64,000 nt of DNA. It comes from JBBSBL01 sp963735885 (GTDB lineage Bacteria; Actinomycetota; Thermoleophilia; Solirubrobacterales; Solirubrobacteraceae). A model generated the notes under the pieces. It searched no databases, was not told the origin of the DNA, and saw only the letters and a list, made by a program, of their open reading frames with translations. The position numbers were made by a program, and so were the translations under genes. Below, piece by piece: positions 59,797-64,000 of the stretch (its first letter is position 1; every line of letters begins with the position of its first letter). The stretch lies in the NCBI GenBank assembly GCA_963735885.1, contig CAVTMP010000007.1:124001-188000 (forward strand), given 5' to 3'.

Positions 59797-59870
59797 GGGG
59801 CCTCCTCGGATGCGGGGCACAAACATCTCAAGGAACGCCCGGGCGTGGGCGATGACCCCAGGACCAGCCC

Positions 59871-60329
59871 GTGCGTCGACCGGAAGCGACCCCATCCGCC
59901 CACCCGGCAAGCGTCCCGCGCCGGACGCTCGTTGCGACGAGCGCGGGCGGGAGCGCCGCCGGCGCCGACGCGATCTTCCGCACGGCGGTGCACCCACCGG
60001 TCTCGTTCGCGCTCGGCGTCACGGCGACCCCGCGCCTCGCCTTCCTGCGCCCCGTGCGGGGCGTGCGCCGCGGCCGCTCGTGCCGCGCCGTCCGGCGGGC
60101 GCCCCGCCGCGGGCGCTGCACGGCGCTCGAGCCGGCGGGAACGTTGACGCTGCGCTCCCTGGCCGCCGGGACCCACCGCGTGCGCTTCGCGGGGCGCCTG
60201 GACCGTCGCCGCACGCTGCGACCCGGCCGCTACCGGCTGCGCGTCTCGGCCCGCGCCGGCCGCGCACGGGCCATCGCCCGCGCGCTCGCCTTCACCGTGC
60301 TCCCGCGCCGCGTGTCCCCGCGCCGCTGA
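59871..60329 (+). CDS. Hypothetical Arg-rich beta-type protein, possibly an exported-protein fragment
   Basis: A 152-aa frame of low certainty. The second half (LTLRSLAAGTHRVRFAGRLD; LRPGRYRLRVSARAGRARAI) resembles the Ig-like C-terminal repeat of exported proteins in Thermoleophilia, including a Cys pair (RSCRAVRRAPRRGRCTA). There is no signal peptide, so it may be the end of a larger gene whose start is lost. GTG 59871 is the first start. It is convergent with the P450 gene, 19 bp away. Confidence 0.45.
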   Translation: MRRPEATPSAHPASVPRRTLVATSAGGSAAGADAIFRTAVHPPVSFALGVTATPRLAFLRPVRGVRRGRSCRAVRRAPRRGRCTALEPAGTLTLRSLAAGTHRVRFAGRLDRRRTLRPGRYRLRVSARAGRARAIARALAFTVLPRRVSPRR

Positions 60330-60348
60330 GCCCGCCCCGGAACGCCGC

Positions 60349-61854
60349 TCAGCCCGCCCGCCGCTCCCGCACCACCACGCGCGCCCCGCGGGCCGGGATC
60401 ATCGTCACGTTGCGGTGCAGCGCGTGCTCGGGCGCCGGGTCGTCGGCCACGAGGTCCGTGCGGCGGGCCACGGCCGCGAGCACGACCCGCTGCTCGGCCA
60501 TCGCGAGCGTGGCGCCGAGGCAGCGGCGGATGCCGCCGCCGAACGGGATCCACTCGTAGGTTCCGGGCTTGTGGCCGAGGAAGCGCTCGGGCCGGAAGGC
60601 GAACGGGTCGGGGTAGAGGTCCTCGCGGTGGTGGACGAGCGCGATGCTGATGAGGACCGGCGTGTCGGCCGGGACGCCGTACTCGCCCAGGCGCCACGGG
60701 ACGGTGACCCGTCGCCCGATGATCGGGATGACGGGACGGCTGCGCATGCCCTCGTGGATCGTGGCCTCGACGACCGCCGCCGTGTCCTCCCCCTCGCGGA
60801 CGGCTGCGCGCAGCCGCGCGTAGGCCTCCGGGGTGCGGACGAGGCGCTCGAAGGTCCAGGCGAGCGAGTTCGCGGTCGTCTCGTGGCCGGCGAGCACGAG
60901 CGTGATCAGCTCGTCGCGCAGCTCGTGGTCGGTGAGCGGCTCGCCCTCCTCGGTGCGGGCCTGGAGCAGCAGCGAGAGGATGTCGGTCCGCCCCTCGAGG
61001 TCCGCCGCGGCCCGGCGCTCCGCGATGATGGCGTAGGTCGCGCGGTCGAGGTAGCCGAGCGCCGTGCGGGTCAGGCCGATGGGCTCCTCGCGGCCGACGT
61101 TCATGAGCTCGACGACCTGCGCGAGCGGCTGGATCGAGACGACGACGAGGCGGCGGATGACCTGACGGAGCCGGTGCTCGGGGGTCCCCGGCTCCGGGCG
61201 GCCCTCGATCCCGAAGATGCCGGCCATGATCACGTCGAGCGTGATCGCCTGCATCCGGGGCGCGAGCGGGAAGGGCTCGCCCAGCGGCCAGCGGTCGATC
61301 TCGCGGTCGGCGGCCTCGGCGATCATCGCCGTGTAGCGCTCCACCGCCTCGCCGTGGAAGCACGGCAGCAGGAGCTTGCGCTGGCGCATGTGGCGCTCGC
61401 CGAGCGCGGTCAGCGTCGAGTTCGGCCCGACGATCGGGCGCAGCGGCGACTCGCCGGTGAGCGACGGGGCCTCGGCCGGGTCGGCGGTGAAGAGCGAGCG
61501 GACGTGGTCGGGATGGCAGGTGATCACCGGCTCGTCGCGGAGCACGGCCCGCAGCTGGAAGACGTCCCCGAGACGGCGCCGGGCGCCGAAGACGAACTCG
61601 AGCTGGCGGACGCTGAAGCGGACGGTCTGGAGGCGGGCGTTCATCGGGACCCGCGGCGGGCGGTGGAGGTCCTCGATGCCCTCGCGCGCCGGACCGGCCT
61701 CGGAGTGCGGGGCGGTGCCGATGAACGGCGAGGGCGCCGGGGCATCTCGATCTTCCGCCCTGGCGGTGGTGGATCGAGATCGCTCGGAGGCGGGCGTCGC
61801 GTCGGGAGCGGAGGTGGGCCTCATGGCGTCGTCCTTCGAGGAGAGCGTTGTCAC
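60349..61854 (-). CDS. Cytochrome P450
   Basis: A 501-aa P450. The I-helix is LVLAGHETTANSLAW (the AGxxT motif), the K-helix ExxR is in EATIHEGMRSRPVIP, and the haem loop is PFGGGIRRCLGATLAMAE with the axial Cys. An unusual ~70-residue Ser/Pro-rich N-terminal extension precedes the catalytic domain. The substrate is unknown. GTG 61854 lies just downstream of a palindromic site and of TACCGT, divergent from two TetR genes, so it is probably their regulated target. The frame is intact. Confidence 0.92.
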   Translation of the reverse strand: MTTLSSKDDAMRPTSAPDATPASERSRSTTARAEDRDAPAPSPFIGTAPHSEAGPAREGIEDLHRPPRVPMNARLQTVRFSVRQLEFVFGARRRLGDVFQLRAVLRDEPVITCHPDHVRSLFTADPAEAPSLTGESPLRPIVGPNSTLTALGERHMRQRKLLLPCFHGEAVERYTAMIAEAADREIDRWPLGEPFPLAPRMQAITLDVIMAGIFGIEGRPEPGTPEHRLRQVIRRLVVVSIQPLAQVVELMNVGREEPIGLTRTALGYLDRATYAIIAERRAAADLEGRTDILSLLLQARTEEGEPLTDHELRDELITLVLAGHETTANSLAWTFERLVRTPEAYARLRAAVREGEDTAAVVEATIHEGMRSRPVIPIIGRRVTVPWRLGEYGVPADTPVLISIALVHHREDLYPDPFAFRPERFLGHKPGTYEWIPFGGGIRRCLGATLAMAEQRVVLAAVARRTDLVADDPAPEHALHRNVTMIPARGARVVVRERRAG

Positions 61855-61859
61855 GGCGA

Positions 61860-61880
61860 CGTAGCTACGGTAGCGTTACA
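61860..61880. promoter_or_regulatory. P450-tetR intergenic operator/promoter region
   Basis: CGTAGCTACG (61860-61869) is a perfect 10-bp palindrome, and GTAGC recurs at 61870-61874. On the minus strand TACCGT (plus 61867-61872) is a -10 candidate about 12 nt before the P450 GTG. A TetR protein binding here would cover the P450 promoter. Confidence 0.45.
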
Positions 61881-61914
61881 TAGGCGTGCGGGTCGTGCAA
61901 CCCGGTCGCTGTGG

Positions 61915-61920
61915 CAGGGT
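61915..61920 (+). promoter_or_regulatory. -10-like hexamer CAGGGT before the first TetR gene (leaderless type)
   Basis: CAGGGT ends 8 nt before ATG 61929, with no ribosome site between; this also favours ATG 61929 over GTG 61911 as the start. Confidence 0.35.
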
Positions 61921-61928
61921 TCCCCTCG

Positions 61929-62564
61929 ATGACCGCCGCACCCCAGCGCATCGTGCGCCTCGCCCCCGAAGAGCGCCGCCGGCAGCTGCTCGACGCGGCG
62001 CTCGTGGTGGTCGAGGCCGAGGGCTTCGACGGGGTGAGCATCGAGGCGATCGCCCGCCGGGCCGGCGTGACCCGCCCGGTCGTCTACGACCTCTTCGGCG
62101 ACCTCGACGGGCTCATGCTCGCGCTGATCGAGCGCGAGACCGACTGCGCGCTCGGCACGCTGCGCGAGATCCTGCCGGCCGACCCCGCCGGCCACGACCC
62201 CGACGAGCTCCTGGTCACGTGCCTGCGCGAGTTCCTCGAGGCGGTCCGGCGCGAGCCGCGCACGTGGCGGCTCGTGCTGGTCCCGCCGGAGGGGGCGCCC
62301 CGGGCGCTGCGGGCACGCAGCACGGAGAACCGCCGCCGGCTCGCCGAGCAGATCGCGGCGCTGCTCGCCTGGGGGCTCGAGCGCCGCGGCGGCCCGCGCG
62401 GGCTCGACCACGAGGTGCTGGCCCGGCTGCTCATCGCCTCCGGCGAGGACGCGGCCCGGGTCGCGCTCGCCCACCCGCGCCGCTTCTCGCCGGCCCGCCT
62501 GGCCGAGGCCGCGCGGGCGATGCTGCGCCTGATCCCCGCGCCGGCGGAGGCCGGTCGCGCGTGA
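61929..62564 (+). CDS. TetR/AcrR-family regulator (first of a tandem pair)
   Basis: A 211-aa TetR-type repressor. The HTH is in EERRRQLLDAALVVVEAEGF then VSIEAIARRAGVTRPVVYDL (residues ~15-60). The ligand domain has PRTWRLVLVPPEGAPRALR. It is divergent from the P450 gene and overlaps the next TetR gene by 4 bp (GTGA). It probably controls the P450 and itself. The frame is intact. Confidence 0.9.
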   Translation: MTAAPQRIVRLAPEERRRQLLDAALVVVEAEGFDGVSIEAIARRAGVTRPVVYDLFGDLDGLMLALIERETDCALGTLREILPADPAGHDPDELLVTCLREFLEAVRREPRTWRLVLVPPEGAPRALRARSTENRRRLAEQIAALLAWGLERRGGPRGLDHEVLARLLIASGEDAARVALAHPRRFSPARLAEAARAMLRLIPAPAEAGRA

Positions 62565-63220
62565 GCGCCCGGCCCGCCCCGGACGCGTCTCCGGCGCCGG
62601 CCCGGCCGCGCGCCCGCGTGCCCCGGGCCGAGCGCCGCGAGCAGCTGCTGGACGTCACCCTGCGGATCCTGGCCGAGGAGGGGTTCGACGATCTCAGCGT
62701 CGAGGCGATCGCGCGGGGCGCCGGCGTGAACCGCGTCGTCGTCTACCGCAGCTTCGCGAACCTCCAGCTGCTGCTCGTCGCCCTGCTGCGCCGCGAGCAG
62801 GCGCGGGTCGAGCGGCAGATCGACGCGCTGCTGCCCGGCGATCCGGGCGATGCGGACCCCCGGCGGCTCCTGCTCGGCGCGCTCGCCGGGTTCCTCGCCG
62901 GCGTCGAAGGCGATCCGCTCACCTGGCGCCTCGCGCTGATCCCGCCCGAGAGCGCGCCGCTGCCGCTGCGGAAGGTCATCGACCGCCGGCGCGCCGCGGT
63001 CGCGCGGCGCATGCGCGCGCTCGTCGCCTGGGGTCTGCCCCGCGTCGCGCTGCCGCCCGGCGCGCTCGACGAGGAGGTGCTCTCCCGGATGCTGCTCTGC
63101 TTCGCCGAGGAGCACGCGCGGCTGCTGCTGGACGGCGGGGCGTTCACGCGTGAGCGGCTGAACGTCTCGGCCGAGCGGCTGCTCGACGCCGTGCCGTGGC
63201 TGCCTCCATGCTCGCGCTGA
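62561..63220 (+). CDS. TetR/AcrR-family regulator (second of a tandem pair)
   Basis: A 219-aa paralogue of the gene before it: HTH in ERREQLLDVTLRILAEEGF then LSVEAIARGAGVNRVVVYRS, and a ligand domain with PLTWRLALIPPESAPLPLRK that lines up with PRTWRLVLVPPEGAPRALR of its neighbour. A tandem duplication with divergence is likely. It may form heterodimers with, or act apart from, the first. Its 3' end overlaps the permease gene by 13 bp. The frame is intact. Confidence 0.9.
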   Translation: MSARPAPDASPAPARPRARVPRAERREQLLDVTLRILAEEGFDDLSVEAIARGAGVNRVVVYRSFANLQLLLVALLRREQARVERQIDALLPGDPGDADPRRLLLGALAGFLAGVEGDPLTWRLALIPPESAPLPLRKVIDRRRAAVARRMRALVAWGLPRVALPPGALDEEVLSRMLLCFAEEHARLLLDGGAFTRERLNVSAERLLDAVPWLPPCSR

Positions 63221-64000
63221 TCCTCGCCAACGTCCGCCGGCGCCCCGGGCGCACGGTCCTGACCGCGAGCGGGATCGCGGTCGGCGTCGCGACGATCGTC
63301 GCGCTGCTCGCGCTCGGGACGGGGCTCAACCGGACCGCCGGCCAGCTCGTGCGCCTCGGACGGGCGGACCTCGGGATCTTCCAGCGCGACGCCGCGGACC
63401 CGACGACCTCGGTCCTGCCGCTGTCGCTGATCCGGCGCCTCGACGCGACGCCGGAGGTCGCCGCCGCGACGCCGCTCCAGCTCGTCGTCGACGCCGTCCC
63501 GCGCAATCCCGGCGCGATCGTGTTCGGCGTCGATCCGCGCGGGTTCGTCGCGCGGCGGCTCGTGCTCCAGCGCGGGCGCCGCGCCGGGCCCGGGGAGGTC
63601 ACGGTCGGCGACGGCCTCGCGCGGTCCCTGGGGCTCCGGCCGGGCGACCGCGTGCGGATCGGCGGCACCCGGCTGCACGTCTCGGGGATCTACCACTCCG
63701 GCATCACGTTCGAGGACGGCGGCGCGATCGTCCCGCTGTCGACCGCGCAGCGGCTCGCCGGCCGGGGCGCCGACGAGGCGACGACCATCGCCGTCGAGCT
63801 CGCCCCGCGGGTCACGGCCGCGAACGCCGCGCGGCGGCTGCGCGCTGCCTTCCCGGGCATCCAGATCATCAGCGACCCGGAGGAGGCGACGCGCGTCGGC
63901 GCCAACACCGTGCTGATCGGCAAGGCCGTCCTCCTGATCGTCGCGCTCGCGCTGATCGTGGGCGGCCTCGGCGTCGCGAACACGATGGTGATGGCCGTCC
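63208..64000 (+). CDS. FtsX/MacB-type ABC transporter permease, runs off the window
   Basis: The frame from ATG 63208 is open to the window end (264 codons). An N-terminal membrane anchor (RTVLTASGIAVGVATIVALL) is followed by the periplasmic MacB-PCD-like domain (RADLGIFQRDAA; VTVGDGLARSLGLRPGDRVR; ISDPEEATRVGANTVLIGKA) and the start of the C-terminal helices (LLIVALALIVGGLGVANTMV). Such permeases work with an ATPase to move peptides, lipids or drugs. It overlaps tetR2, so it may be in its operon. The ATPase gene would lie beyond the window. Confidence 0.85.
   Translation, partial: MLALILANVRRRPGRTVLTASGIAVGVATIVALLALGTGLNRTAGQLVRLGRADLGIFQRDAADPTTSVLPLSLIRRLDATPEVAAATPLQLVVDAVPRNPGAIVFGVDPRGFVARRLVLQRGRRAGPGEVTVGDGLARSLGLRPGDRVRIGGTRLHVSGIYHSGITFEDGGAIVPLSTAQRLAGRGADEATTIAVELAPRVTAANAARRLRAAFPGIQIISDPEEATRVGANTVLIGKAVLLIVALALIVGGLGVANTMVMAV

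Noticed and set aside
1..64000. CRISPR arrays, tRNA or rRNA genes, prophage or IS elements
   Set aside because: No regular spaced repeats, cloverleaf-like sequence, rRNA signature, transposase motif or terminal inverted repeats were seen by eye.

Overview
The window is about 64 kb of very GC-rich DNA with dense coding on both strands, frequent GTG starts and many 4-bp stop/start overlaps. Gene content (three WS/DGAT acyltransferases, an ECF sigma factor paired with a DGPF/YCII protein, a DUF5925-type AAA ATPase, ImmA/IrrE peptidase, CydABDC, AdhE, Tat-exported proteins) points to an actinomycete, most likely class Thermoleophilia (Solirubrobacterales-like). That placement is inference from gene families, not from a marker gene. 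No rRNA, tRNA, CRISPR array, complete IS element or phage module was seen.

Layout. 0-6 kb: a 5'-truncated repeat/propeller surface protein, a short-chain dehydrogenase, an amine oxidase, YqgE and an aldo/keto reductase. 6.1-12.1 kb: an intact cydABDC operon (bd-type oxidase plus its ABC exporter). 12.1-16.9 kb: exported GH31 glycosidase, a shortened LemA with a DUF3137-like partner, and a VOC protein. 16.9-21.9 kb: bifunctional AdhE, PdxH and a MmgE/PrpD protein. 21.9-23.6 kb: ECF sigma factor with YCII partner. 23.8-26.8 kb: a compact three-gene cassette (MauE-like membrane protein with thioredoxin-like end, Tat-exported Cys-rich protein, CcdA-like membrane protein fused to a propeller-like domain). 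27-41.9 kb: PHP phosphatase, a small three-repeat protein, phospholipase C, three WS/DGAT genes with a patatin, Pit/DUF47 phosphate uptake, SulP, SCP2-hydrolase and acyl-CoA dehydrogenase. 41.9-49.2 kb: adenylate cyclase, a Rieske/ART-like/CxxC operon, a NERD-helicase broken by many indels, VapBC, three tiny coupled genes, and a chimeric TolB-like/LuxR-type junction. 49.2-58.8 kb: BNR protein, TPR protein, a HigA with truncated HigB, then AAA ATPase - small protein - Phd/PIN toxin-antitoxin - GHKL ATPase, followed by sigma factor - HTH protein - ImmA peptidase. 58.9-64 kb: enoyl-CoA hydratase, a secreted fragment, cytochrome P450 divergent from two tandem TetR genes, and the start of an FtsX/MacB-like permease.

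How they work together. CydABDC and AdhE fit life at low or changing oxygen. The WS/DGAT, patatin, SCP2-hydrolase, acyl-CoA dehydrogenase and enoyl-CoA hydratase genes fit storage and turnover of neutral lipids. The 43-59 kb part is accessory in character: toxin-antitoxin modules, helicase, AAA and GHKL ATPases and an ImmA-type peptidase are mixed with truncated genes. The most promising undescribed systems are the AAA/TA/GHKL operon (52.3-56.8 kb), the MauE/Cys-rich/CcdA-propeller cassette (23.8-26.8 kb) and the ART-like/CxxC gene pair (43.3-44.3 kb).

Caution on sequence quality. About 37 single-base indels interrupt otherwise well-conserved proteins, and about 32 of them are +1 insertions of G or C. 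They cluster in some genes and are absent from others. They look like consensus errors rather than gene decay, so frameshifted genes are given as one feature across the shifts. Separately, at least four larger losses of gene segments are visible: LemA, a methyltransferase remnant, the TolB-like/LuxR-type junction and HigB. Many genes lack a Shine-Dalgarno site and instead have a TANNNT or CAGGNT hexamer 5-10 nt before the start codon, which suggests leaderless transcription.
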